A stretch of 37,721 nt of DNA from assembly GCA_016931455.1 (NCBI GenBank), contig JAFGES010000069.1:1-37721 (forward strand), written 5' to 3'. The position numbers and the translations under genes were made by a program. Below are positions 25,303 to 33,767 of the stretch, piece by piece (within the stretch, counting starts at the first letter, position 1; each line of letters opens with the position of its first letter). The stretch is from Desulfobacterales bacterium (GTDB lineage Bacteria > Desulfobacterota > Desulfobacteria > Desulfobacterales > JAHDSC01). The notes under the pieces are model-generated. The model was not told the DNA's origin and did no database searches. It saw only the letters and a program-made list of their open reading frames with translations.

Positions 25303-25539
25303 CTATGTTAGAGAAAGATTGTATTTAAAAGCAGTTGCCGATTTATTAATTTTTATTATAATAATTTCAGGCACTTTTAAATTGTTAATAACTTGTTCAC
25401 AACCAAATACAAAATCGTTTTCATCCCATTTGACATCAAAGCGCCGATATCTTAAATAGCACCCATCAACGGAAATTTTAGCACTATTTGCATAATCCGA
25501 CATAAAATTTGAGATAGATTTTTCAAACCGTTTATTCAT
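25303..25539 (-). CDS. Small hypothetical protein, unrecognised
   Basis: A 78-residue ORF beginning MNKRFEKSISNFMSDYANS, with KISVDGCYLRYRRFDVKWDEND in the middle and a basic C terminus. An in-frame GTG at 25581 would add 14 residues. No domain is recognised, and there is one Cys. It is divergent from the dnaA-like gene 80 bp away. The protein has normal-looking composition and a possible hairpin lies downstream, but the ribosome site is poor. A chance ORF in AT-rich DNA is possible. Confidence 0.4.
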   Translation of the reverse strand: MNKRFEKSISNFMSDYANSAKISVDGCYLRYRRFDVKWDENDFVFGCEQVINNLKVPEIIIIKINKSATAFKYNLSLT

Positions 25540-25620
25540 TTTATTTATTGTTTTCCAATTCGTCTCTTCTGAAAACAGCACATTAATCGAATATACTTAA
25601 AATTACGAGCGGGCAGGGCT

Positions 25621-26964
25621 ATGGAAGCTATTTGGGAAAAATTAAAAATCGCTGTTAGGGAAGTTATTCCCGAACACAGTTTCAGGATGTGGATTGAGCC
25701 GATAGAATGCAAAGAGGAAAAAGAGGACAAACTCGTACTTACTTGCCCTAATTTTTTCTCCAAAAAAAGAGTTCAAGATCATTACGGTTCCATACTAGAA
25801 TCAGAAGTAACCAAAATTTTAAATAGAAAATACGGAATTTTATTTGAAGTTTCCGGCGAAAAGGCGAATACCAAGAAACAAGATCCGAATTTAGACCATC
25901 AACTCACCCTTCCGAATGTACAATCTCATGGCTATGGGGGGCGCCTGTTAAGAAAAGATTTTACATTCGATCGCTTTGTGGTAAGCGGAAACAATAACTT
26001 TGCTTATTCAGCAGCCCGCTCACTCGCCTCACTAAACGGATCGAGCCAAAATTCACTGTTTTTATTATCAAAAACCGGGATGGGAAAAAGCCATTTAGCC
26101 CAGGCCGTGGGACACCATATTTTATCTCAACATCCTTCAGAGCGTTTATATTATATTACAGCTGAGGATTTTACGAACGAAATGGTTCATGCTATCCGCC
26201 ATGATTCAATTGACAAATTTAAACAAAGATACAGAAATCAATGTGATGTCTTGCTTTTAGAGGATATCCACTTTCTGACCGGTAAGGAACGGACTCAAAT
26301 TGAGCTGGCTTTAACGATCGATTGTTTGTTTGAAGCAAACAAAAAAATAATTTTCTCAAGTTGTTATCTTCCGGCAGAAATTCCAAAACTCAATGATAAG
26401 TTAAGCTCTCGGCTCGCATCAGGTATTATTTCCAATATAGATCCGCCGAACTTCAAAGAAAGAGTTAAAATATTACAGAAAAAATCAAATGAAAAAGGAT
26501 ACACCTTACCACCGGAGGTAACCGAATATTTGGCGGATGAACTTTCAGATAATGTCCGGCAACTTGAAAGCGGGCTAATCGGAGTTACCGCAAAAGCATC
26601 ACTTTTGGGGAAACCGATTGATCTTAAGCTTGCTCAAAGTATCGTAAAAAATATAGCCCGGCAGCGTAAAAATATAACAATCGATGTGATAAAAAAACTA
26701 GTATGCAAGGAATATAAAATTTCGATCAGTGATATTATTTCACGTTCGCGTAAACAATGTGTTGTCCGACCTAGACAAATCGCAATGTACCTTTCACGCA
26801 AGTATACGGACCAGCCGTTGCAGACAATTGGAAGAAGCTTTAACCGATATCATGCCACCGCACTGCATTCAATTGGTGCCATCGAACGTGAATTAAAGCA
26901 TAGTACTCCAACACAGAAACAAATTGAATTGCTGAGTCAAAAATTAGAGTCCGGCAATTTTTGA
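25621..26964 (+). CDS. Divergent DnaA-type replication initiator ATPase
   Basis: A 447-residue protein with the full DnaA layout. Domain I covers about 1-75 (IWEKLKIAVREVIPEHSFRMWIEPI), then a short linker. The AAA+ domain covers about 112-345 (FTFDRFVVSGNNNFAYSAA, LLLEDIHFLTGKERTQ). The C-terminal helix-turn-helix covers about 345-440 (RPRQIAMYLSRKYTDQPLQTIGRSF). Two key motifs differ from textbook DnaA. The P-loop is SKTGMGKS (150-157), with Ser in place of the first Gly. The DNA signature RDHTTVLH is RYHATALH (409-416). It stands alone, without dnaN, and faces away from uvrA. It may be the organism's main initiator in a divergent lineage or a second paralogue; I cannot decide from one window. 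Confidence 0.85.
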   Translation: MEAIWEKLKIAVREVIPEHSFRMWIEPIECKEEKEDKLVLTCPNFFSKKRVQDHYGSILESEVTKILNRKYGILFEVSGEKANTKKQDPNLDHQLTLPNVQSHGYGGRLLRKDFTFDRFVVSGNNNFAYSAARSLASLNGSSQNSLFLLSKTGMGKSHLAQAVGHHILSQHPSERLYYITAEDFTNEMVHAIRHDSIDKFKQRYRNQCDVLLLEDIHFLTGKERTQIELALTIDCLFEANKKIIFSSCYLPAEIPKLNDKLSSRLASGIISNIDPPNFKERVKILQKKSNEKGYTLPPEVTEYLADELSDNVRQLESGLIGVTAKASLLGKPIDLKLAQSIVKNIARQRKNITIDVIKKLVCKEYKISISDIISRSRKQCVVRPRQIAMYLSRKYTDQPLQTIGRSFNRYHATALHSIGAIERELKHSTPTQKQIELLSQKLESGNF

Positions 26965-27023
26965 TATTCCCTCATTTTAAATCATATTTCGAAAATTTTA
27001 TAAACATTGATAAAAAATGTTTT

Positions 27024-27061
27024 CTGCAAAGGGTTATGTAAAAACGACTATCCCTTTGCAG
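27024..27061. terminator. Hairpin downstream of the dnaA-like gene
   Basis: A perfect 10-bp inverted repeat, CTGCAAAGGG (27024-27033) and CCCTTTGCAG (27052-27061), with an 18-nt loop, 60 bp after the dnaA-like stop. There is no T-run directly after it on the plus strand, so termination is plausible but not assured. Confidence 0.45.
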
Positions 27062-27200
27062 CAACTATTTGATTTTTAATCTTAAATGGATAAAGCAGTT
27101 AAAAAAGGCATGATTTGCATTTTGCGTTTGAAAATATTATTGTGCAAACCATTAAAAAAAGAAAAGTGCAGTTAATGTCGGATTATGAATAAATTTATTT

Positions 27201-27398
27201 TTATTGTACCTTCATGAACATACTATCTGTAGATACCAGTTCTTCCAAAAGTTCTATTCGAATATTCTGATCAGATTCTATGGTGCAACGCAGGCTTAAT
27301 GCACATAATTTTTTACATATTGGGTCTTTTCGATTAAAATTCCCAAAACATCCTGAATGTGCATCAAGATAAATTCCATTATTCGAGTCTTTTTTCAT
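27201..27398 (-). CDS. Small four-cysteine protein coupled to suhB
   Basis: A 65-residue protein (MKKDSNNGIYLDAHSG...) with four Cys at residues 17, 28, 32 and 38, in the pattern C-x10-C-x3-C-x5-C (GCFGNFNRKDPICKKLCALSLRC), then a charged helix (RIELLEELV). Four clustered Cys with basic surroundings suggest a zinc or iron-sulfur knuckle. Its ATG overlaps the suhB stop by 4 nt (ATGA), which strongly argues that it is translated. I recall similar short CFGNFN...C...C proteins in related genomes but know no function. It is the last gene of the minus-strand run that begins at rpsF. Confidence 0.7.
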   Translation of the reverse strand: MKKDSNNGIYLDAHSGCFGNFNRKDPICKKLCALSLRCTIESDQNIRIELLEELVSTDSMFMKVQ

Positions 27399-28183
27399 AT
27401 TTTATCCTTTAGCTCCAGTAATAAGAGCATTTCATTATGAATTTTACCGTTAGTTGCAAGAATCTCTTTTTTCTCAACTGTAAACGGCTGGTCTGAAAAA
27501 TCGGTTACAGCAGCGCCGGCTTCACTTGCGATCAAAAATCCGGCGGCTGTATCCCAAGGTTTTAATTCCTGTTCCCAATATCCATCAAAACGTCCACAGG
27601 CGAGAAAACAAAGATCAAGCGCAGCAGAACCGAGCCTGCGAATCCCCTGAGATGCTTTTAAGCAATTTAAAAAACGCGTCATCAATGGATCTATAATCGT
27701 TTTAAAATTATAAGGAAATCCGGTTACCAACAGGCTTTCTGAAACTTCTTTCGTATTTGAAACGTTTATGGTTTGCCCATTTAGTTCTGCCCCATGGCCC
27801 TTGATAGCTGTAAATAGCTCACCGGTTATGGGGTTTAAGACAATACCCATTACGATATCGCTGTCTATGGCAAATGCGATTGAGATGGAAAAAAGGCTCA
27901 ATTGATGGGTAAAATTTGTTGTACCATCGAGCGGATCGATAATCCACTGATAGCCTTGCTTACCATCGATTCTCCCGCTTTCTTCCGCTAAGATTGAATG
28001 TTCGGGAAAATTCGAGCGAATGGTGTCAATTATTAATTTTTCAGCTTCAGTATCAGCTTCAGTCACAAGGTCAATCGCACCTTTTTTGTTGACCTTTGAT
28101 AAGTTCCCGAAGTGAAACAGAAGTTTCTTTGCACCTTTATCGGCAGCATCGATACCGACTTTTTTCACAAAATTCAAATCCAT
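27395..28183 (-). CDS. suhB: Inositol monophosphatase family protein (SuhB-like)
   Basis: Mg2+-dependent sugar or inositol phosphatase of 262 residues, normal length. The metal sites are visible: VTEADTEAEKLI, ILAEESG with the conserved Glu, WIIDPLDGTTNFTHQL (the DPxDGT motif, about residues 82-90) and the C-terminal WDTAAGFLIASEAGA. Substrates could be myo-inositol 1-phosphate, fructose 1,6-bisphosphate or others. In E. coli SuhB also assists ribosomal RNA transcription. Its place downstream of ribosomal and translation genes makes that side role thinkable but unproven. It starts 28 bp after hflX. Confidence 0.92.
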   Translation of the reverse strand: MDLNFVKKVGIDAADKGAKKLLFHFGNLSKVNKKGAIDLVTEADTEAEKLIIDTIRSNFPEHSILAEESGRIDGKQGYQWIIDPLDGTTNFTHQLSLFSISIAFAIDSDIVMGIVLNPITGELFTAIKGHGAELNGQTINVSNTKEVSESLLVTGFPYNFKTIIDPLMTRFLNCLKASQGIRRLGSAALDLCFLACGRFDGYWEQELKPWDTAAGFLIASEAGAAVTDFSDQPFTVEKKEILATNGKIHNEMLLLLELKDKI

Positions 28184-28211
28184 TAGAATAAATCTTTATA
28201 TTAATATTCTT

Positions 28212-29855
28212 TTAGATGTCAACTGAATTGTTTAACTTAGCGATAAGGTCCTCCATCATTTCAATCAGCGGCATCAATGTAGATTCATCATTTGCTGAAA
28301 TACTGATACCATTGAGTTGTCTACAAAGTTTCTCCGCTGTATTTTTTGGGACCAAATCACGCTTATTTAGAACTCGTATTGCAGGTATACGATATAAATT
28401 CAGATCGATTAGTATTTTTTCAACAGATTTAATTTGATCTTCAAAGCGCGGGTTGCTGATATCTATCACATGTAGCAACAGATCCGCACTTTCCAGCTCC
28501 TCAAGCGTTGCACGAAAGGCAACCATTAAGTCTTGCGGTAGATCTTTAATGAACCCGACGGTATCGGTAATAATGACCTCCATGTCTTTTGGAAACTTTA
28601 AGCGCCGACTCGATGGATCCAAGGTGGCAAAAAGTCGCTTCTCAGCCCTTACATTGCTCTTGGTAAGAGTGTTAAGAAGGGTCGATTTTCCGGCATTGGT
28701 ATATCCGATAATCGAAATAATCGGCAAACCGCGTTTATCGCGTTTTGCTTTTTGTTGTTTACGCTGTTTCTTGACCAAGACCAAATCTTTTTCCAATTGT
28801 GCAATTCGGTCGTGGACTCGCCGACGATTGATCTCCAGTTTTGTTTCACCCGGACCTCGGCCTCCAATTCCACCGGTTAAACGCGACATAGCCGTATTCT
28901 TGGTTATCAAGCGTGGAAGTAAATACTTAAGCTGAGCAAGTTCAACCTGAAGTTTACCCTCTCGGGTGATTGCACGCTGAGCAAAAATATCGAGAATCAG
29001 TTGGGTTCTGTCAATAACCTTTAAATCGGTCATATCTGTAATCGAGCGTATCTGCGCCGGATTCAATTCTTGATCAAAAACGATTAGGGTTGCGCCTTTT
29101 TGAAGTGCCAGAATGGTTATGTCTTTCAGTTTCCCTATGCCCATCAGAAACCGTGAATCCACTTGGCTGCGTTGTTGCAGGACGGATTCCAATACTTCAA
29201 TTCCGCTAGAGGCGGCGAGTTCTTCAAGCTCAGCCAAAGATTCCTCGGAACTACGTCTAGAAGCGGTGGTAACGCTGACAAGAAGCGCCCTTTCCGCATG
29301 GGTATCGGCAGCATATAATGGACCCACATGATCCAGTTCCGCTTCTATAGCTTGAATCAGTTCAAGACAACCGATGTTGAGTTGATTCGGATTCAGCGGC
29401 GGCATTATTTGATAGGGATCCACGTCGGAACTTGCCGGCAGTATATGAGCGGCATGAACCTGAAAAGGAAGTCCGTCTTTTGAAATTGTAACAGCTGCCA
29501 TGAGGTCGAGCCTCAAAAGGGCAAGATCGGTAAGATCATCCCGGGTAAGAGATTCATTTTTTAGATGAGTATGAATACATCTTAATCCTCTTAAACGGCC
29601 TGCCGCGATGCGATAGTCACTGATATCCGGGATAACAATGCCTTGATGATCACCTATAATCACATAGGCAACCTTACCAAGGCGGTTGATCAGCAAACCG
29701 ATCTGACGTCGAATTTCAAACGAAAGGTTGCTGATTTCACGGGAGAGCTCGGGGGTAATTATGAATTCCGGAGGCGTTCGTCGCCGGTAAAGTTTTTCAA
29801 GCCTTTGGACATGATTCGCCTTTAGCCCGCCGGTATTTCCAAAAAGACGTTTCAT
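28212..29855 (-). CDS. hflX: Ribosome-associated GTPase HflX with extended N terminus
   Basis: GTPase that splits stalled or idle ribosomes. It is 547 residues, about 120 longer than E. coli HflX. The HflX core is clear: the ligand-binding domain, then a coiled middle domain with GIGGRGPGETKLEINRRRVHDRI, then the G domain (P-loop GYTNAGKSTLLNTL near residue 385, DTVGFIKDLPQDLMVAF, NKRD). The first 170 residues are an extra domain with FEIRRQIGLLINRLGKVAYVIIGD and CIHTHLKNESLTRDDLTDLALLRLDLMAA. This extension also occurs, as I recall, in other deltaproteobacterial HflX. It lies between dnaB and suhB. Confidence 0.93.
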   Translation of the reverse strand: MKRLFGNTGGLKANHVQRLEKLYRRRTPPEFIITPELSREISNLSFEIRRQIGLLINRLGKVAYVIIGDHQGIVIPDISDYRIAAGRLRGLRCIHTHLKNESLTRDDLTDLALLRLDLMAAVTISKDGLPFQVHAAHILPASSDVDPYQIMPPLNPNQLNIGCLELIQAIEAELDHVGPLYAADTHAERALLVSVTTASRRSSEESLAELEELAASSGIEVLESVLQQRSQVDSRFLMGIGKLKDITILALQKGATLIVFDQELNPAQIRSITDMTDLKVIDRTQLILDIFAQRAITREGKLQVELAQLKYLLPRLITKNTAMSRLTGGIGGRGPGETKLEINRRRVHDRIAQLEKDLVLVKKQRKQQKAKRDKRGLPIISIIGYTNAGKSTLLNTLTKSNVRAEKRLFATLDPSSRRLKFPKDMEVIITDTVGFIKDLPQDLMVAFRATLEELESADLLLHVIDISNPRFEDQIKSVEKILIDLNLYRIPAIRVLNKRDLVPKNTAEKLCRQLNGISISANDESTLMPLIEMMEDLIAKLNNSVDI

Positions 29856-29890
29856 AGTGATTCAAGCAGTCAGAGAACTTATCTTGATTG

Positions 29891-31261
29891 CTATAAATAT
29901 TTCTCCTCGGCCAGATTTTCAAAACGGGTATAGGCACTTAGAAATGCCAGCGTAACTTCTCCAGTCGGCCCATTTCTTTGTTTTTTCAAAAGGATCTCCG
30001 CAGTACCTTTTTTCGGATTATTTTCATCTTTATTATATACTTCATCCCTATAAATAAAAGCAACCACATCCGCATCTTGTTCAAGGGCACCGGATTCTCT
30101 TAAATCAGAAAGTTGGGGTCTTTTTTCACTTCGTTCTTCCAATTTTCTGTTTAACTGAGAAAGGGCAACTACGGGAAGATCTAACTCTTTGGCCAGGTTT
30201 TTTAAAGATCTAGATATCTCCGAGATCTCCAGATCTCTACGCTCAGATGAATAACGCCCTTTCATCAGTTGCAAATAATCGATAATGACAAGACCGAGGC
30301 CTTTATCCATTTTGAGTCTACGAGCTTTTGTCCTTATTTCTAGGGCGGAAATATCCGGTGAATCATCAATATATATCGGAGCTTCAGATAACCGCCCAGC
30401 AGCATCTGTGAGACGTGCCCAATCATCCCGGCTAAAAAAACCGCTTCTCAGCCGGGATGAATCAACATTTGCCTCGGCACAGAGCATCCGCATCGATAAT
30501 TGTTCCTTTGACATTTCCAGTGAAAATACGGCAACCGGAATGTTTTCATTAACAGCCGCATTTCCGGCGATATTCAGAGCAAAAGCCGTTTTACCCATAC
30601 TAGGGCGAGCCGCAAGGATAATCAGATCAGATTTCTGGAAGCCCGCCGTCAAACTATCCAGCTTGGTAAAACCGGTTGGAACCCCGGTTACTAAAGCTTG
30701 ATTACCTTGACGTTCTTCAAGAGTATCAATATTGTTTTCAATGACTGCCCCAATGGGATAAAAGGCTTGTTTGGTCTTTTTTTCGGATATTTCAAAAACG
30801 GATGCTTCAGCAAAGTCAATAACGGCGTCAACATCACCCCGATCTTCAAAACATCGTTTTGCAATTGCATTGGCCTTTTCAATTAAACGTCTCAAGCACG
30901 CTTTGTCATAGACGATCTTGGCATAATGCTGCGCATTTACAGCTAGAGGCACCGTATCAACAAGCGAGGCTAAATATGTTGCGCCACCAATCTCTTCCAG
31001 CTCACTTTTTTCCCTTAAGATATTCGATAGGGTTACGAGATCCGCAGGTTCACTCCTTGAAAACAGTTCAGTGATCGCAGCAAAAATCTTCTGATGCGCT
31101 GATCGATAAAAATCCTCAGGTGCCAGCATCTCAATAATATCCAATAATACACTGTTATCGATGAGGATTGCGCTTAAGATCGACTCCTCGGCTTCGATAC
31201 TTTGCGGAGGAACTTTATTTAGAGAGAGATCATTTACGGTCTGTAGCTGGCGAACGCCCAT
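29891..31261 (-). CDS. dnaB: Replicative DNA helicase
   Basis: Hexameric 5'-3' helicase of the replication fork, 456 residues. The N-terminal collar domain covers about 15-120 (VPPQSIEAEESILSAILIDN). The RecA-like C-terminal domain has Walker A AARPSMGKTAFALNIA near 212, LGLVIIDYLQLMKG as Walker B, the VALSQLNRKLEERSEKRPQLSDLRESGALEQDADVV block, and the arginine-rich end. No intein is present. It follows rplI by 84 bp, the common rpsF-rpsR-rplI-dnaB order. Confidence 0.96.
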   Translation of the reverse strand: MGVRQLQTVNDLSLNKVPPQSIEAEESILSAILIDNSVLLDIIEMLAPEDFYRSAHQKIFAAITELFSRSEPADLVTLSNILREKSELEEIGGATYLASLVDTVPLAVNAQHYAKIVYDKACLRRLIEKANAIAKRCFEDRGDVDAVIDFAEASVFEISEKKTKQAFYPIGAVIENNIDTLEERQGNQALVTGVPTGFTKLDSLTAGFQKSDLIILAARPSMGKTAFALNIAGNAAVNENIPVAVFSLEMSKEQLSMRMLCAEANVDSSRLRSGFFSRDDWARLTDAAGRLSEAPIYIDDSPDISALEIRTKARRLKMDKGLGLVIIDYLQLMKGRYSSERRDLEISEISRSLKNLAKELDLPVVALSQLNRKLEERSEKRPQLSDLRESGALEQDADVVAFIYRDEVYNKDENNPKKGTAEILLKKQRNGPTGEVTLAFLSAYTRFENLAEEKYL

Positions 31262-31345
31262 TTGCTTGAGTAAATTCTAAATTCCAATGGTTGACCAAAA
31301 CCAAAGCGTATTTACCATCGCTCTGATATATTAAAAATATAATTT

Positions 31346-31789
31346 TTATTGGGGCAGAACTTCAACTGTGATTTCAGGTTCAACGCCTGCATAAACACGA
31401 ATCGGGACTTTATAAGTACCCGTAGTTTTAATCGGTTCGCTCAATAAAATCATTCTCTTTTCGATTTCTATATTCCGACCGGCAAGGGCATCCACAATAT
31501 CACGCGCAGATACGGATCCGTACAAACGGTCTTCTTCACTGACCTTAGCAAATATTTTGCAGGAAACCCCTTCAAGTCTTTTGGCCATTTCCTCTGCAAA
31601 TTCGCGCTCTTTGGCAATCTGGAGTTCAAATTTTGCCTTTTCCAGTTCCATCAACTTTCGATTCTGCGGGGTCGCAGGAACAGCCTTGTTTTGAGGTAAA
31701 AGATAATTACGGGCATAACCGTTTGCTACCGTCACTTCCGAACCGATTATACCCAACGCTTCTATTGTCTCTCTCAAGATTACTTTCAT
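31346..31789 (-). CDS. rplI: 50S ribosomal protein L9
   Basis: Large-subunit protein of 147 residues. The N-terminal rRNA-binding domain begins MKVILRETIEALGIIGSEVTVANGYARNYLLPQNKAV, followed by a long helix (LEKAKFELQIAKEREFAEEMAKRL) and a C-terminal domain ending EVLPQ. The start is the ATG at 31789, with GGAGG eight bases before it. An in-frame upstream extension to 31819 (MDNWFVEDPI...) is not part of L9. Standard neighbour of rpsR and dnaB. Confidence 0.96.
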   Translation of the reverse strand: MKVILRETIEALGIIGSEVTVANGYARNYLLPQNKAVPATPQNRKLMELEKAKFELQIAKEREFAEEMAKRLEGVSCKIFAKVSEEDRLYGSVSARDIVDALAGRNIEIEKRMILLSEPIKTTGTYKVPIRVYAGVEPEITVEVLPQ

Positions 31790-31856
31790 TATTGGGTCCT
31801 CCACAAACCAATTATCCATTCAACATACCTATGACCGATGCATAGATATTTTGTTA

Positions 31857-32840
31857 TTAATTGCCGTTTTTGATTTCCAGTTTTCTGAAATTCAGCCAAA
31901 TATCAAAAAAACCCAACCCGACAACAACAAACAATAAAACCTGTTGTAGTGCAATCAGGCTGTATAAACAGAATCTAAGCATACGCGGAAATCGTTTTTT
32001 TTCAAAATAAAAGGATACAATAGCGATGCCTTCAAAAAAATAGATCGTCATCAGAATAATCAAACCGTTTAAACCAATTACTCTGAACGTTGTTTCTTGT
32101 AAAAGCAGCAACAATCCGCATCCGATAACGATCCATACAAGAAATTCGGGCGCTTTCCACAATTTAAGCGAACCAAAATCCGGGTAAAGAAGAGATGTGG
32201 ATCTGAGGAGCGGCTTTGCGAGCAGCAAGTTTATCCACGCTATAAAAAAAATCAAAGCGGTTACCAATGCCGGTAAGATCCCGACCAAAATATAACGAAT
32301 ATTTTCCAATGTGTTGGAAACGGCATGGATGTTCTCTTCTGAAACACCTATATTTTTATACAAGGTCATTGAAAATTCAAGATTTTTGGCAACATAGGCG
32401 GATATCAGAGCAGAAATTCCAGTACCGGCCATGTTACTATAAAAAAACAGACCCACAATCCCTATCAGCAACACTGTACCGCAGGCATAGAGAAACGTCC
32501 TTTCGATCGAAAGATTCATCTCGATCAACTCACCAAGGGCAAAGCCGAGTATGAGCAGCTCACCAAAAAATAATAGATCAACGGATATCTTGCCGAGCAT
32601 GATAATCATAATGATCATCATTGCAACAGCCACTATAAACCCTTTTTTTCGGCCGAGTTTTAAGCGATAAAAAATAATCGGCAAAGGAATAAACAAAGAA
32701 GAGAAGAAACCAAATATCGGTGTATAAATTGAGATTGCAAATATAAAGCTTGTGATTGCAATACCATTTACGATAGATTTTGACATCTCCCGCTGATCAA
32801 TGTGAGGCACTATCCTCTTCTCCTTTGAGGCAGCCTGCAA
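31857..32840 (-). CDS. DUF2232 (YybS-like) membrane protein
   Basis: A 327-residue inner-membrane protein with about eight hydrophobic helices, for example FIFAISIYTPIFGFFSSLFIPLPIIFY near the N terminus and LVWIVIGCGLLLLLQ later. The layout matches DUF2232/YybS proteins, which are encoded beside rpsR and rplI in Bacillus and deltaproteobacteria and may be energy-coupling transporter-like components. No function is established. It lies 14 bp after rpsR and about 70 bp before rplI, so it belongs to the ribosomal operon. Confidence 0.82.
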   Translation of the reverse strand: MQAASKEKRIVPHIDQREMSKSIVNGIAITSFIFAISIYTPIFGFFSSLFIPLPIIFYRLKLGRKKGFIVAVAMMIIMIIMLGKISVDLLFFGELLILGFALGELIEMNLSIERTFLYACGTVLLIGIVGLFFYSNMAGTGISALISAYVAKNLEFSMTLYKNIGVSEENIHAVSNTLENIRYILVGILPALVTALIFFIAWINLLLAKPLLRSTSLLYPDFGSLKLWKAPEFLVWIVIGCGLLLLLQETTFRVIGLNGLIILMTIYFFEGIAIVSFYFEKKRFPRMLRFCLYSLIALQQVLLFVVVGLGFFDIWLNFRKLEIKNGN

Positions 32841-32854
32841 TTATATTGCGACAC

Positions 32855-33130
32855 CTATGATTCCATCGTACCAACGTAAGGCAAAAGCGCAATGGTTCGC
32901 GCCCGCTTGATTGCTGTTGTCAGAACACGTTGATGTTTTGCACATGTCCCCGATATTCGCCGCGGTATAATCTTACCACGTTCTGTTATAAAGTATCTCA
33001 GTGACCTTGGATCCTTATATTCTATTACCAAATTACTATCGGCACAGAAACGGCATACTTTGCGACGATGAAATACTCTTCTCTTGCGACTTCCATTTCT
33101 TCGTCTCTGGCGATTGAAAGCTGCAGCCAT
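32855..33130 (-). CDS. rpsR: 30S ribosomal protein S18
   Basis: Small-subunit protein of 91 residues, pairing with S6. It has the S18 core [40 protein letters not shown]. The zinc-binding form is retained: CRFC at residues 26-29 and the CAKH segment near 61. Many bacteria have lost these. An Arg-rich N-terminal tail precedes it. It starts 2 bp after rpsF; no ssb gene lies between them. Confidence 0.96.
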   Translation of the reverse strand: MAAAFNRQRRRNGSRKRRVFHRRKVCRFCADSNLVIEYKDPRSLRYFITERGKIIPRRISGTCAKHQRVLTTAIKRARTIALLPYVGTMES

Positions 33131-33132
33131 TT

Positions 33133-33615
33133 TTACTCCTCCTCATTTATTTCGGTTTGGGATGATACGTTCTTTTCTTCTTCGGTCTTCAGAGCATCAG
33201 TAGGATTTTCACCAACTTGATATTCAGCTTCTTCTTTTTCCGTGAAGGGTTCCTCCAGCGGCTCTTCGGACGATTCTTCCGCAGCTTCGGACTTGGCTAT
33301 TTCTTCCTTGATCCGTTCCATATCCACATTTTCATCGATCAAAACCGTCATATATTTTAGAACGCGGTCATCAATTCGGAAAGAACGTTCCATTTCATTG
33401 ACAAGCGGACCGGTTCCGCAATAATCTATTCGAACGTAGTATCCGCGCGGCTTTTTCTTGATATCATAAGCAAGTTTTTTCTGCCCCCATTCATCAAACA
33501 TCACCAATTCCCCGCCTTCCTGGGGTATAAGCTCTTTTATTTTTGTGAAAAGGGGCACCCGCTCTTCATCTCCAAGATCGGGATCGACAATAATAATTGT
33601 TTCATACCTTCGCAT
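33133..33615 (-). CDS. rpsF: 30S ribosomal protein S6 with acidic C-terminal tail
   Basis: Small-subunit protein, 160 residues. The ferredoxin-like core is the first 95-100 residues ([57 protein letters not shown]). The last 60 residues are a very acidic tail rich in Glu ([20 protein letters not shown]...), longer than the poly-Glu tail that RimK adds or extends in E. coli. The ribosome site AAGGAGG is strong. It heads the rpsF-rpsR-DUF2232-rplI-dnaB-hflX-suhB run. Confidence 0.96.
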   Translation of the reverse strand: MRRYETIIIVDPDLGDEERVPLFTKIKELIPQEGGELVMFDEWGQKKLAYDIKKKPRGYYVRIDYCGTGPLVNEMERSFRIDDRVLKYMTVLIDENVDMERIKEEIAKSEAAEESSEEPLEEPFTEKEEAEYQVGENPTDALKTEEEKNVSSQTEINEEE

Positions 33616-33693
33616 ACAACCTCCTTTTGGGTATTAAAGCCCTGGTAAACATCCAGAGCAAGGATCGCGACTTACAGTTAGTAAATTAAATTT

Positions 33694-33736
33694 TTGCAAT
33701 TCACGGCATCAATGCATTGTTCGGCATTCGCTGCAA
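33694..33736 (-). ncRNA. Candidate S6:S18 leader RNA upstream of rpsF
   Basis: In the rpsF leader, minus-strand RNA, TTGCA and TGCAA at the ends (33736-33694) can form an outer stem. The interior holds two AUGCCG copies (in GAAUGCCGAAC and UGAUGCCGUGA) around a CAAUGCAUUG palindrome. Known rpsF leaders bind the S6:S18 dimer through a CCG bulge beside a stem, so position and the CCG elements fit autoregulation. The fold is judged by eye only. Confidence 0.4.
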
Positions 33737-33767
33737 ATTACTCAACCATTTCTAATAAAATTTGGTT

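Noticed and set aside
25360-25410. TTGTTCACA as a DnaA box marking a replication origin
   Set aside because: It is a single imperfect match without a cluster of boxes or an adjacent dnaN, so there is no support for an origin.
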